NCBI GenBank assembly: GCA_004793585.1
Contig: SRZB01000001.1
Location: 1 to 64,000 of the forward strand
Source: Hominisplanchenecus murintestinalis
GTDB lineage: Bacteria; Bacillota; Clostridia; Lachnospirales; Lachnospiraceae
Direction of reading: 5' to 3'
DNA length: 64,000 nt
In this document: piece by piece, positions 17,397 through 25,393 of the stretch
Numbering within the stretch: position 1 is the first letter of the stretch
Layout: every line of letters begins with the position of its first letter
Position numbers and translations under genes: made by a program
Notes under the pieces: generated by a model
Database searches by the model: none
Told to the model about the DNA's origin: nothing
Seen by the model: only the letters and a program-made list of their open reading frames with translations

Positions 17397-18716
17397 TTAT
17401 AGCTGGGTTGTCACAAAAATATCATAAATCGCTTTAATTGCCGCTTCAAAATCATCATTTCTCACGCCGATGATAATATTCAGCTCGCTGGAACCCTGGT
17501 CAATCATCTTCACATTGATATTCGCATGTGCCAGCGCGGAGAAAATACGCCCAGCCGTTCCTCTGGTCGCCCGCATACCGCGCCCTACCACTGCAATCAA
17601 GGCCAGGTTCGCTTCTAAATCTACAGAATCCGGGTTCACCGCACGGTGGATTCCCGCCAGTACCTTCTGCTCCTTTTCCTCAAATTCCGACTGATGGACA
17701 AAAATTGTCATCGTGTCGATACCGGAGGGCATATGCTCAAAAGAAATCCCATTTTCTTCAAACACCTGGAGCACCTTCCTGCCAAATCCAACCTCCGCAT
17801 TCATCATATCCTTCTCAATATTCAGGGCGGCAAAACCTTTCTTCCCGGCAATTCCGGTGATTGTATAATTCGGTCTCCTGCATGTGCTTTCCACAATCAG
17901 GGTTCCTTTATCCTGCGGAGCATTCGTATTCCTGATATTAATGGGGATTCCCGCCTTGCGCACCGGGAAAATCGCATCTTCGTGAAGTACAGTCGCGCCC
18001 ATATAGGAAAGCTCCCGCAGCTCCCGGTAAGTAATTGTCTCAATCACCTTCGGATTTTCAATGATTCGCGGATCTGTCACCAGGAACCCGGAAACATCCG
18101 TCCAGTTTTCATAGATATCCGCACTGATAGCTTTTGCCACAATAGAACCGGTCACATCGGAACCGCCTCTCGAAAATGTCTTTACCTTTCCGTCCGGCAT
18201 GGCGCCGTAAAAACCCGGAACCACAGCGCTCTCTGCCTCTGCCAGCCTTGCGGAAAGCTTTGCATTTGTCTCATCCGCCGCAAAATTCCCATCCTCGTCA
18301 AAACAAATCACCTCTGCCGCATCCACAAACTCATATCCCAGATATGCAGCCATTACAATGCCGTTCAGATACTCTCCCCTGGAAGCCGCATAATCCGTCC
18401 CTGCTTTCCCGGCAAAAGACTCACTGATAACCTGGAACTCTTCTTCGAGGGAAAGCGAAAGCTCCAGTCCATGAATAATTTCATAATAGCGCGCCTTGAT
18501 ATCCTCCAGCAGTTTCCCAAACTTTTCTCCTGCCTCAGCCGCAGCATAACACTTATAGAGCATATCCGTTACCTTCGTGTCCCCGTCAAACCGTTTTCCC
18601 GGTGCAGACGGTACTACAAACCGTCTCGCTTCATCGCTGCGGATGATATCTCCTACCTTACGGAACTGCTCTGCGCTGGCAAGAGAACTGCCGCCAAATT
18701 TCACTACTTTTTTCAT
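17397..18716 (-). CDS. lysC: Aspartate kinase
   Basis: It phosphorylates aspartate, the first step to lysine, threonine, methionine and diaminopimelate. The 439 residues show KKVVKFGGSSLAS, the substrate loop SRGGSDVTGSIVA, TDPRIIENPKVI and two C-terminal ACT domains (about 300-439: ITGIAGKKGFAALNIEK and LIAVVGRGMRATRGTAGRIF). No lysine riboswitch is apparent in the short 95-nt upstream region, and the leader has a strong CAGGAGGAG site. Which end product inhibits it cannot be read from sequence. Confidence 0.97.
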   Translation of the reverse strand: MKKVVKFGGSSLASAEQFRKVGDIIRSDEARRFVVPSAPGKRFDGDTKVTDMLYKCYAAAEAGEKFGKLLEDIKARYYEIIHGLELSLSLEEEFQVISESFAGKAGTDYAASRGEYLNGIVMAAYLGYEFVDAAEVICFDEDGNFAADETNAKLSARLAEAESAVVPGFYGAMPDGKVKTFSRGGSDVTGSIVAKAISADIYENWTDVSGFLVTDPRIIENPKVIETITYRELRELSYMGATVLHEDAIFPVRKAGIPINIRNTNAPQDKGTLIVESTCRRPNYTITGIAGKKGFAALNIEKDMMNAEVGFGRKVLQVFEENGISFEHMPSGIDTMTIFVHQSEFEEKEQKVLAGIHRAVNPDSVDLEANLALIAVVGRGMRATRGTAGRIFSALAHANINVKMIDQGSSELNIIIGVRNDDFEAAIKAIYDIFVTTQL

Positions 18717-18811
18717 ATCTTATCTCCTCCTGACGTAACAACTCAACACTTCTCTTATCTTAGTATAAAAATCGCCGTTCGTCCAGTATTTTAGGAAGAT
18801 ATTCTTTCAGG

Positions 18812-20191
18812 CTAATCTTCTGTAAGCTTAAAGCGTGCTCCGTCATATACGGGGATTCCCATCCGCTCATCTGTCAGGGCAACCGAAGAAGAGCCTTCCT
18901 GAATAAATTCCAGCGTATCCTTATCTATTCTCTTAAACCGGAAATGATAAGTCCCTTCATAATCTGTCAGAGTCAAAATATCTCTCTCCACTTCATATGT
19001 ACCGGCATGAAGATACGAGGACAGCAAATCAAAACCGAAACTGCCTTCTTTTGTTATTTCATTCAGGCTCAGCCCCGGAGTCCAGAGGTCTTTAAGCTCC
19101 TCATCCACATCTGCCCCCACCTCCATTTTATATGTTTTTACCGCGTCCGATGCTTCTGGAACTCCGACTGAAAAACCATACTCCTGATTGTAAACGCTGC
19201 CGTCAGATTCTGCCTGGCTTTCGGGAACTGTATCTGCTACCCTTCCATTTGTGCCAAGCAGACAGACTGCCATGATACACACCACGCCCAGGCCAGCTCC
19301 CACCCAGCGCCCTGTATGCCTGAAATTCAGAATATTCCGTATCCGTCTTTTGATTCCATTTTCTCCAAACCCCAGGATTCCTGTGTGGAAGCTTTCGCTT
19401 TCTTTCTGTGCGAAAGAAAGCAGGAGGCTGCTGTATTCTGCTTTTCTTTTAACCCCTATCCGTTCCAGAACCCGCTCGTCGCAGCTCATTTCCATATCTT
19501 TCTGCATCGCAAAATACGCCGCCCACACAAGAGGATGAAACCAGTAAACCGCCAGCAGCAGGTATGCAAAGATCTTCACCAGATAATCCCTTCTCTGGAT
19601 ATGGTACTGCTCATGGCTCAAGATAACCATGCGTTCTGCTTCCCCCAAGCGGAAAGGAATATAAATCTTCGGGCTGAAAATCCCCATAACAAACGGCGAT
19701 GGGATGTTTTCGCACTCCCAGACATTTTCCTGCATCCAGACTGCTTTTTCTACTCTTCTCCTCATCTGTATCCAGGACAGCAGGAAATACCCCAGGAGCG
19801 CGACAACGCCCAACGCCCACAGAAACATAAGAACCTGCCATATCCCATCTGTGGCGCTCGCCCTGCCTTGCAGCGCAGGAGCTGTCTGCAAAGCGCCCGC
19901 GCCTGCCAGCCCCTGCCCAAGCCCTGCCGGCTGCGCCCCAAAAGCTTCGCCCATCCCCGGCTGCGCGATATTCCTTCCTATACTTGTCCCCCTGAAAAAA
20001 CCAAGATTAAATATGCTGAGCGCCGATGAAACAGAAAACGGAACTGCCAGACGGAATCCTGCGATTCCCCAGAGCAGGTACGAATAGCGTTTCGGTGCGC
20101 GCAAAAGGCACATCCGTATGGCAAACACCGCAAGAATCACAGGCACCGCCGTAATCCCCATCTCCAAAATAACCCGAAACAGCTTCTCCAC
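18812..20191 (-). CDS. M56-family (BlaR1/MecR1-like) membrane metalloprotease sensor
   Basis: An integral membrane zinc protease that cleaves, or triggers loss of, its partner BlaI repressor. The 459 residues have four or more membrane segments, the zinc motif H193-E-x2-H197 (LSHEQYHIQRRDY) and the downstream MEMSCDERVL glutamate region. The C-terminal extracellular part is only about 125 residues after a last membrane helix (VGAGLGVVCIMAVCLLG). It is not the penicillin-binding domain of true BlaR1, so the signal is probably not a beta-lactam. The Ala/Gly/Gln-rich segment at 75-112 is an extracytoplasmic loop. Encoded 13 nt after the BlaI-like gene. No beta-lactamase is nearby. Confidence 0.9.
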   Translation of the reverse strand: MEKLFRVILEMGITAVPVILAVFAIRMCLLRAPKRYSYLLWGIAGFRLAVPFSVSSALSIFNLGFFRGTSIGRNIAQPGMGEAFGAQPAGLGQGLAGAGALQTAPALQGRASATDGIWQVLMFLWALGVVALLGYFLLSWIQMRRRVEKAVWMQENVWECENIPSPFVMGIFSPKIYIPFRLGEAERMVILSHEQYHIQRRDYLVKIFAYLLLAVYWFHPLVWAAYFAMQKDMEMSCDERVLERIGVKRKAEYSSLLLSFAQKESESFHTGILGFGENGIKRRIRNILNFRHTGRWVGAGLGVVCIMAVCLLGTNGRVADTVPESQAESDGSVYNQEYGFSVGVPEASDAVKTYKMEVGADVDEELKDLWTPGLSLNEITKEGSFGFDLLSSYLHAGTYEVERDILTLTDYEGTYHFRFKRIDKDTLEFIQEGSSSVALTDERMGIPVYDGARFKLTED

Positions 20192-20204
20192 AAAATCCCT
20201 CCTC

Positions 20205-20564
20205 CTACTCCTCGTGCTCTTCTATCATTTTCCGAATCTCCTCCGCTTCCTTTCTCGACAGCTTTTTCCCTCCCAGGAATGCAGCCAGAAATCTGGGAAG
20301 CGAGCCGCTGAATGTACGTTCCACAAAATAATCGCTCTCCTGTGACTGTACCTTTTCCCTTGGAATCTTTACAGACACCACGGCATTTTCATTTTTGATA
20401 TACCCCTTTTCACACAGCTTCTTTATCGTCGTATAAGTCGTAGACTTTTTCCAGCCCAGCTCCTTCAGGCAAAGAGCCGCCAGCTCTCCGGAATTGATCG
20501 GTGCGTAATCCCACACTACCGTCATAAAACGGTAATCGCTGTCACATAACTTCAAATATTCCAC
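20205..20564 (-). CDS. BlaI/MecI-family transcriptional repressor
   Basis: A winged-helix repressor of 119 residues with DNA-binding region about 10-75 (LGWKKSTTYTTIKKLCEKGYI) and a C-terminal dimerisation helix (LSRKEAEEIRKMIEEHEE). The FVERTFSGSLPRFLAAFLG linker is where M56-dependent cleavage usually occurs. The promoter carries two palindromic operators, so it very likely represses itself and the downstream M56 gene. Confidence 0.94.
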   Translation of the reverse strand: MEYLKLCDSDYRFMTVVWDYAPINSGELAALCLKELGWKKSTTYTTIKKLCEKGYIKNENAVVSVKIPREKVQSQESDYFVERTFSGSLPRFLAAFLGGKKLSRKEAEEIRKMIEEHEE

Positions 20565-20599
20565 TGGAAAACCTCCTCTCTTTCTAAAATGAGCATCAG

Positions 20600-20652
20600 G
20601 TCTATAGTTATAGACTTATTTTTATTCTATAACTATAGACCTGACTTGTCAA
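20600..20652 (-). promoter_or_regulatory. BlaI-type double operator and promoter
   Basis: The promoter is TTGACA (plus 20647-20652), 17 nt, TAGAAT (plus 20624-20629). Two 14-bp operators, TCTATAGTTATAGA (20601-20614) and its exact reverse complement (20626-20639), are centred 25 bp apart. One fills the spacer and -10, and the other lies just downstream of the start of transcription. Such spacing is typical of BlaI and CopY-like dimers. Confidence 0.88.
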
Positions 20653-20659
20653 CGACAAA

Positions 20660-20688
20660 TTGCATTTCTTTTTATTTTATTGTATAAT
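20660..20688 (+). promoter_or_regulatory. Promoter of the divergent GNAT gene
   Basis: TTGCAT (20660-20665), 17 nt, TATAAT (20683-20688), 50 nt before the ATG. The BlaI operators end 20 bp upstream, so the repressor might also influence this promoter. Confidence 0.75.
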
Positions 20689-20738
20689 TGAGCGAGTGAC
20701 TTTATAAATCCCACCTCATTTTTGAATGGAGACACAGC

Positions 20739-21167
20739 ATGATCAGAAAATTACAAGAATCAGATATCGACCAAGTCGCAGATATTTGGCTGGACACCAA
20801 TCTGAAAGCCCACGATTTCATTCCTGCGCAATATTGGAAAGACCATTTTGAATCCGTGAAAAAAATGCTTTTGCAGTCGGAAGTCTATGTCTATGAAAAT
20901 GAAACTACCCATAACATAGACGGCTTTCTTGGGCTGAGCGCTAACTATATAGCAGGGATTTTTGTCCGCAGCAACGCACAGTCCAGAGGTATCGGAAAAC
21001 TGCTGCTGGACTTTGCCAAGGCAAAAAAAGGGCATCTGACACTAAGCGTATATCAAAAAAATGCAAGAGCCGTTAAATTTTATCAGAGAGAATCCTTTCA
21101 AATTCAGCACAAAAATATAGACGAAAATACTGGTGAAAAAGAATATACTATGATATGGAAGCAATAA
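20739..21167 (+). CDS. GNAT-family N-acetyltransferase
   Basis: An acetyl-CoA-dependent transferase of 142 residues. The acetyl-CoA-binding motif A is RSNAQSRGIGKLLLDFAK (about residues 79-96), and motif B follows (LSVYQKNARAVKFYQRESF). The N-terminus MIRKLQESDIDQVADIWLDTN is typical of the YjaB/PhnO-like small acetyltransferases. The substrate is unknown. It is the only plus-strand gene between 1 and 25 kb, monocistronic, and ends in its own terminator. Confidence 0.9.
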   Translation: MIRKLQESDIDQVADIWLDTNLKAHDFIPAQYWKDHFESVKKMLLQSEVYVYENETTHNIDGFLGLSANYIAGIFVRSNAQSRGIGKLLLDFAKAKKGHLTLSVYQKNARAVKFYQRESFQIQHKNIDENTGEKEYTMIWKQ

Positions 21168-21198
21168 TGGCGCCTGTAAGCCGCAGAGCGCCATTATT
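21163..21198. terminator. Terminator after the GNAT gene, probably bidirectional
   Basis: AATAATGGCGC pairs with GCGCCATTATT around a 14-nt loop. A/T runs at both ends allow it to serve the GNAT gene and the convergent DUF3783 gene. Confidence 0.8.
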
Positions 21199-21249
21199 TA
21201 CGCCAGTATCCTTTTCACATCCTAATTTTTGATTTTGTCAAACCTTGCT

Positions 21250-21639
21250 TCAGGTATTTCTCAACGCCTCCCTCTCTTTTTCCAGCTCTTTTACAAGCTC
21301 ATAAGGTGTCCACAGCAGATTGTACGGCGTCGTAACTGCTTTCAGGCTCACTGGGGCGATGCCTATTTCCCGGTAACGTTTCAGGAACACATCTACTTCA
21401 TCCTCCGGCATTCCACAGAAAACTAGCAGCTCCGGCATGTTGTAAAGGGCAGGCGCAGCTGCCTTTCCCCGCATCTCTTCCGGGAGCCTGGGCAATCCCA
21501 CAAGTTCCACAAGCGGCGTGTTAATCTGCGCGTAAGAAATCTCGTCCAGTCCCAAATTCAGTTCCCCGCACAGTGACAGAATCTTCTCTTTTTTCTCCCT
21601 GTCCGTCATATAGACGAAAATCTTCTTATATGATTTCAT
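21250..21639 (-). CDS. DUF3783-type protein of unknown function
   Basis: A 129-residue cytoplasmic protein. The C-terminal part (PELLVFCGMPEDEVDVFLKRYREIGIAPVSLKAVTTPYNLLWTPYELVKELEKERE) matches my memory of DUF3783, found mostly in Clostridia and Methanogens. No catalytic motif is apparent. The ATG at 21639 (KSYKKIFVYM) lies inside the 3' end of the upstream 56-codon gene, overlapping it by 14 nt in another frame, so the two are translationally coupled. An ATG five codons earlier is also possible. The downstream terminator is shared with the convergent GNAT gene. Confidence 0.75.
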   Translation of the reverse strand: MKSYKKIFVYMTDREKKEKILSLCGELNLGLDEISYAQINTPLVELVGLPRLPEEMRGKAAAPALYNMPELLVFCGMPEDEVDVFLKRYREIGIAPVSLKAVTTPYNLLWTPYELVKELEKEREALRNT

Positions 21640-21796
21640 ACTGCATCCACTCATATTTCAATCTGCTTCCTTCCATGATTTCCGCCGGAAGCAACGCCCG
21701 CGCGACCATCTTTAACTCATCGGAATCTATATCCGTCCTTTTTAAATTTGCATAATCCCCGTCAATACTGACAACTTCGTAGTACCAGGTTTCCAC
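21626..21796 (-). CDS. Small uncharacterised protein (56 aa) coupled to the DUF3783 gene
   Basis: This short frame begins with GTG at 21796, 5 nt after a very strong AGAAGGAGGAAA site, and encodes a 56-residue acidic protein: start ETWYYEVVSIDGDYANLKRT, end LKYEWMQYEII. It reads as a compact beta-rich start followed by a helix. There is no membrane segment, cysteine or known motif. It overlaps the start of the DUF3783 gene, which implies co-translation. The RBS, the coupling and a fitting upstream promoter support it as real. Function unknown. Confidence 0.78.
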   Translation of the reverse strand: METWYYEVVSIDGDYANLKRTDIDSDELKMVARALLPAEIMEGSRLKYEWMQYEII

Positions 21797-21857
21797 TCTG
21801 TTTCCTCCTTCTTCCGGCTATTTGCCCGGCGTTTTCTATATTTCAACTGATACCCGA

Positions 21858-21886
21858 ATCTTACCATAAAAGCAGTCTCATGGCAA
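21858..21886 (-). promoter_or_regulatory. Possible promoter of the 56-aa/DUF3783 pair
   Basis: TTGCCA (plus 21881-21886), 17 nt, TAAGAT (plus 21858-21863), about 60 nt upstream of the GTG start, directly after the amidase gene. Confidence 0.45.
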
Positions 21887-21887
21887 G

Positions 21888-22760
21888 CTATGCTCTTTCC
21901 ACCCGGTATTTCCCTTTTACCACCACAGGCAGCCAGCCGTTCTTTACTTCAATCCATATATCGCCGTTCCAGGAAATTTCCAGATCCTTGATTTTCACTA
22001 CGTTCCCTTTTTTTAATTTTGCCTTGTTGCCTGACAGCCGTTTGCATTTTTTCTGCACGGACTTGGGAAGCTCGGTATATTTCACGTAGCCAGCCTGTTC
22101 AGACTCCGTAGACACGCCTGTTCGGAATGTAATTCCCTGGGTAAGCCGCACCTTCATTCCTATCGTCAGCTCCCCGTCATTTCCCATAGCGAAAGCCACA
22201 TCTGCCCGGAACCCGTTCATAGTCAGACCAAATCTGTCCCACACATGCGTCGGGTCTACATGCCCCGAAGACAGTCCCGCTCTGCGCCCCTCATCATGGG
22301 ATGAAATCAGGTAAAGTCCCGACGGGAGCTTCGCCTGCGGATTCCAGCCGTATTCCCGGCAAATGTGCGCGCACAACTCTACGGTTGTCCAGTACCCCCT
22401 CAGAATATCCTGCTTAAACTTGGTAAAATTCGTCACGTCATACAAAGCCCCGTTTGTATAAACAATGGCGTCCGACTCACAGATTTCTATCGTAATTAAA
22501 TTGTTATTTCCGTAGCCGGCATCTGCCCAGCTTCGGTAACTCTCCGGCAGGAACTGCAGCACCAGTCCCGGAACCTCCGCGTCCACACAATAATGAACGC
22601 AGGTATCTACGCTGCTCTGATCCCAATACTCTGCGATTGCCTCCGCGTTGTCCTGCCCTGTCCCGATTGTGTGTATCTGAATCCCAATCTTCTGAGAAGT
22701 TACACCGCTCTGATAGCAGCGGTTCTTTGTAAGATAACGCTTTACAATATTCAAAGCCAT
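21888..22760 (-). CDS. N-acetylmuramoyl-L-alanine amidase (Amidase_2), endolysin-like
   Basis: A zinc amidase cleaving the muramic acid to L-Ala bond of peptidoglycan. The 290 residues contain an N-terminal Amidase_2 domain (about 15-180) with H30 in GIQIHTIGTG and the SSHDEGRRAGLSSGHVDPTHVW region holding the other His ligands. The C-terminal half (about 195-290) is a small wall-binding or SH3-like domain (MKVRLTQGITFRTG; VKNGWLPVVVKGKYRVERA). No signal peptide is present, as in phage endolysins, so it may be a domesticated lysin. No holin or other phage gene accompanies it. Confidence 0.85.
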   Translation of the reverse strand: MALNIVKRYLTKNRCYQSGVTSQKIGIQIHTIGTGQDNAEAIAEYWDQSSVDTCVHYCVDAEVPGLVLQFLPESYRSWADAGYGNNNLITIEICESDAIVYTNGALYDVTNFTKFKQDILRGYWTTVELCAHICREYGWNPQAKLPSGLYLISSHDEGRRAGLSSGHVDPTHVWDRFGLTMNGFRADVAFAMGNDGELTIGMKVRLTQGITFRTGVSTESEQAGYVKYTELPKSVQKKCKRLSGNKAKLKKGNVVKIKDLEISWNGDIWIEVKNGWLPVVVKGKYRVERA

Positions 22761-22900
22761 TTGGCGTCCCTCCTATATATTTACTGTGAAAGCCCTGGCT
22801 TTTGCCAATGCTTCCATAGTACTATATACACTTCGCCAAACTGCTCTGTGCCTGTCCCTTTTCTCATTTTTTATTTATTCGTGCCATAAAATGCTATAAA

Positions 22901-22926
22901 AGCAGAGGGCTGCAAAAACCCTCTGC
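22901..22926 (-). terminator. Terminator of the protease/Ig-like pair
   Basis: Minus strand GCAGAGGG-loop-CCCTCTGC followed by TTTTATAG, 16 nt after the stop of the Ig-like gene. Confidence 0.85.
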
Positions 22927-22941
22927 CGTCTTTTAAATATT

Positions 22942-23541
22942 TTAGCCTTTTGTAACAGTAATCAGCCATGACATACTTCTTTTCGCCCATTTACTGTATA
23001 CAATTTTTCCGTTTACTCTTCGGTAAGCCCTTATGTTAAATGTACTTTTTGTGTTTATGATATTTCCCGAATACCGGGTGATATTTCCCCCTCTAATCGT
23101 TTTAAACAGCTTCTGCTTTTTACCGCCGGGCTTTATTTCATAAATCTGGTATCCTTCCGCGCCCGGCACTTTATGCCATGTAAAAGTCCCATCCGGCGAA
23201 CGAAACATTGATTTTGACCTGCGCCTGGAAAATGCTTTTTTCAAAACAGTGATTTTACAGCATACCTTTCTGCCCCCCACTCTCGCATATACCTTTGCTT
23301 TCCCTGGTTTCAAAGCAGTTACTGCTGCTTTCTTTCCCTCTTCATTCAGAGCAAGAATATCCGATGTACTGCTCCACGAAACCTTCTTTGACGTAGAAGC
23401 TTTCAGCATATAGGTTTCATTTACTTCTAAGACAATCTCCTGTTCGTTCAACATAGAAGACGCCGCTTGTACATTCCATCCGCAAAATATCACACACAAT
23501 GCCAGTACGGAAAAGATTATTTTTGAAATTCTCTCTTTCAT
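22942..23541 (-). CDS. Secreted Ig-like (BIG2) plus fibronectin-III-like protein
   Basis: A 199-residue exported protein. A signal peptide (KERISKIIFSVLALCVIFCGWNVQA) is followed by a bacterial Ig-like domain 2 (about 28-100: LEVNETYMLKASTSKKVSWSS, KAAVTALKPGKAKVYARVGGRK) and a fibronectin-III-like module (about 115-195: FTWHKVPGAEGYQIYEI, FNIRAYRRVNGKIVYSKW). No sortase or lipoprotein anchor. It lies 17 nt downstream of the secreted protease and ends in a terminator, so the two form a two-gene operon. A role as a substrate-binding or accessory partner of the protease is inference. Confidence 0.82.
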   Translation of the reverse strand: MKERISKIIFSVLALCVIFCGWNVQAASSMLNEQEIVLEVNETYMLKASTSKKVSWSSTSDILALNEEGKKAAVTALKPGKAKVYARVGGRKVCCKITVLKKAFSRRRSKSMFRSPDGTFTWHKVPGAEGYQIYEIKPGGKKQKLFKTIRGGNITRYSGNIINTKSTFNIRAYRRVNGKIVYSKWAKRSMSWLITVTKG

Positions 23542-23558
23542 GCATTTATCTCCCCTCT

Positions 23559-24512
23559 TTAACTATATTTCTTTACCAGCTGCAAAACAGCATTTGTTAA
23601 ACGCCTTCCATAATTTTGTGTAGGCGTATCTGATGTAATAATTCCCATCACATAATATTTTCCACTTTCTTTATAATATAATGGTCCTCCACTTTGCCCG
23701 CTCTCTATATCCATCGTATAATCCAGCAAATATCCGTCACCCATGAAATTAACCGTTCCTGCCTGACGATACAATTTATTACGCTCACTCACCGCACCCG
23801 GATATCCAGCCACAATAACTTTCAATGAAGAACCTACATTTTCTCCCGTCCCAACCATATAGTTTGCGTCCGTTCTAAAATATCCTGTAGTATTCCCAAC
23901 CGCTGTAGCTAATTCCATAACTGCATAATCGTATTTCTCATCATAATTCTTTTCATATTCTAAAGCATTTTGTTTATATTTTGTAGGTACATGCAGAACT
24001 GTTCCTTGAACTCCTCCATATGGAAGATTATTACCATTTCTTCCTGGATAGAACATTACCTTTGTAATGTTACATATCTCTCCTTTCCATACTGGATATA
24101 AACAATGCGCTGCAGTCATCACCAATTTAGGTCCTACTAAAAATGCACTTCCCGAATCCATCATAGCTGCACCCGTAGAAGGTACTGTATAATATGTAAC
24201 CAAACGTCCCACGTAACGATACGGAGCAACTGTAGTATCAGAAACAATGGTACGATTATCACTCCCTATTATAGCATATGTAGATATTGATTCATCGAAT
24301 ACAGTTATTGGATCTAATGCAAAATCACTTACATAACTCGTTTCTTCTGTCTGCGTCTGCAGATTATAATCTGAAATCTCTACAAGTTCCTGTTCATTTG
24401 GGATAATATTATTTACCGTTGGCGCTGCATATAATATCTGCGTATACATGTTGAAAAACGTCACCGCGCCCATCACCACAATAATAGCTTTCTTTAACCA
24501 TTTCTTTCTCAT
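23559..24512 (-). CDS. Secreted trypsin-like (glutamyl endopeptidase-type) serine protease
   Basis: An S1-fold protease of the V8/Bacillus glutamyl endopeptidase group. The 317 residues comprise a signal peptide (about 1-30), a propeptide (about 31-95) and the catalytic domain. The triad is visible: H136 (MTAAHCLYP), D195 (EKYDYAVMEL) and S274 (ESGQSGGPLYY). The mature protease would start near YRYVGRLV. It shares an operon with the Ig-like secreted protein downstream. The gene is visibly more A+T-rich, with different codon use, than its neighbours, which hints at acquisition by transfer. The substrate is unknown. Confidence 0.92.
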   Translation of the reverse strand: MRKKWLKKAIIVVMGAVTFFNMYTQILYAAPTVNNIIPNEQELVEISDYNLQTQTEETSYVSDFALDPITVFDESISTYAIIGSDNRTIVSDTTVAPYRYVGRLVTYYTVPSTGAAMMDSGSAFLVGPKLVMTAAHCLYPVWKGEICNITKVMFYPGRNGNNLPYGGVQGTVLHVPTKYKQNALEYEKNYDEKYDYAVMELATAVGNTTGYFRTDANYMVGTGENVGSSLKVIVAGYPGAVSERNKLYRQAGTVNFMGDGYLLDYTMDIESGQSGGPLYYKESGKYYVMGIITSDTPTQNYGRRLTNAVLQLVKKYS

Positions 24513-24585
24513 GTAGTATACCTCCTTTTTTGTAAATGGGCCAAGTATAAATTCAGACTTTATACCCCTATATCTGTTGAGTTAT

Positions 24586-24614
24586 ATTATATATTTTACA
24601 TTTTTATATGTCAA
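24586..24614 (-). promoter_or_regulatory. Promoter of the protease operon
   Basis: Consensus TTGACA (plus 24609-24614), 17 nt, TATAAT (plus 24586-24591) within a very A+T-rich segment. The 70-nt leader ends in AAAGGAGG. Confidence 0.85.
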
Positions 24615-24671
24615 TTGAAATTATCTAAAATAAAATTAATATTTTTAAACTAAATGTTCTATATACACAAA

Positions 24672-24704
24672 AACATGCCGCTTATCACGAAGAAGCAGCA
24701 TGTT
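24672..24704 (-). terminator. Terminator of the PAP2 gene
   Basis: Minus strand AACATGCTGCTT pairs with AAGCGGCATGTT (one G-U) and is followed by TTTTGTG, 11 nt after the PAP2 stop codon. Confidence 0.8.
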
Positions 24705-24715
24705 CTCGTTTTTTC

Positions 24716-25234
24716 TTATTCCCGTTTCCCCTTTTGAACCACCAAACTCCCAATCCATCCTGACGCAATCCCGATCAACGCTCCCACAAACACATCCGAT
24801 GGGAAATGCACATACAGATAAAGCCTGGAAAAAGCAATCAGAACCGCCAGTATACTTCCCGGAATCCAAAGGCGGTTTTTGCTGAAAAACAAAGCAGACA
24901 CCACTGCAAAGGCCGCTGAGGTATGCCCTGACGGAAATGAAAAGTCCAGGGGGCGCTGAATCAGAAGCTGAATCGCCGTATTGATATCATACGGGCGTGT
25001 GCGCGCCACCAAAGGTTTTAAAAGCAAATTGCAGCAAACCACTTCCAGAAGAAGGCTGGCCGCGGCGGCAATTCCCACTTTTCGGGTTTTCGGAACTGCC
25101 AATAACACCAGCGTAGCAAGAATCCAGATAATTCCTGCATCTCCCAGCCTTGTAATAAACGGCATAACTGCATCAAAGAAATCACTCCGCATATTCGCTT
25201 GAATAAAGTCCAAAATTCCAAAATCAAAGTTCAT
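24716..25234 (-). CDS. PAP2-family membrane phosphatase
   Basis: An integral-membrane phosphatase of 172 residues. The three motifs of the phosphatidic-acid phosphatase type 2 superfamily are intact: K-x6-RP (KPLVARTRP), PSGH (FPSGHTSAAF) and SR-x5-H-x3-D (SRLYLYVHFPSD). About five membrane helices. Likely substrates are undecaprenyl pyrophosphate (BcrC-like) or lipid phosphates. The closeness to a bacitracin/lantibiotic-type ABC system on the other strand makes a BcrC-like role tempting, but this is inference. An AGGGAGGAG site fixes the start. Confidence 0.93.
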   Translation of the reverse strand: MNFDFGILDFIQANMRSDFFDAVMPFITRLGDAGIIWILATLVLLAVPKTRKVGIAAAASLLLEVVCCNLLLKPLVARTRPYDINTAIQLLIQRPLDFSFPSGHTSAAFAVVSALFFSKNRLWIPGSILAVLIAFSRLYLYVHFPSDVFVGALIGIASGWIGSLVVQKGKRE

Positions 25235-25315
25235 GTTGTGTCTCCTCCCTGACGGTTATCATATTACACAACATACCATAAGAAAAGAATTTATTCAAGC
25301 ATACCTCCATTCCAG

Positions 25316-25344
25316 TTGAAACCCTCTTTCCTGCATGTTAAAAT
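25316..25344 (+). promoter_or_regulatory. Promoter of the response-regulator gene
   Basis: TTGAAA (25316-25321), 17 nt, TAAAAT (25339-25344), 50 nt before the TTG start. Confidence 0.7.
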
Positions 25345-25393
25345 AAATCCACTGAAACGCGAAACGGCATTTTTTAACAGGGAGATATCTATT

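Noticed and set aside
17646-18794. 382-codon plus-strand frame opposite lysC
   Set aside because: It lies fully antisense to a clear aspartate kinase, and the translation is Cys/His/Arg-rich without any family resemblance.
18717-18811. Lysine riboswitch before lysC
   Set aside because: The region is only 95 nt and lacks the conserved multi-helix core and terminator. Only a normal ribosome-binding site is seen.
21888-22760. Prophage remnant marked by the endolysin-like amidase
   Set aside because: No holin, tail, portal, integrase or attachment-site duplication is found on either side. A single lysin gene is not enough to call a prophage.
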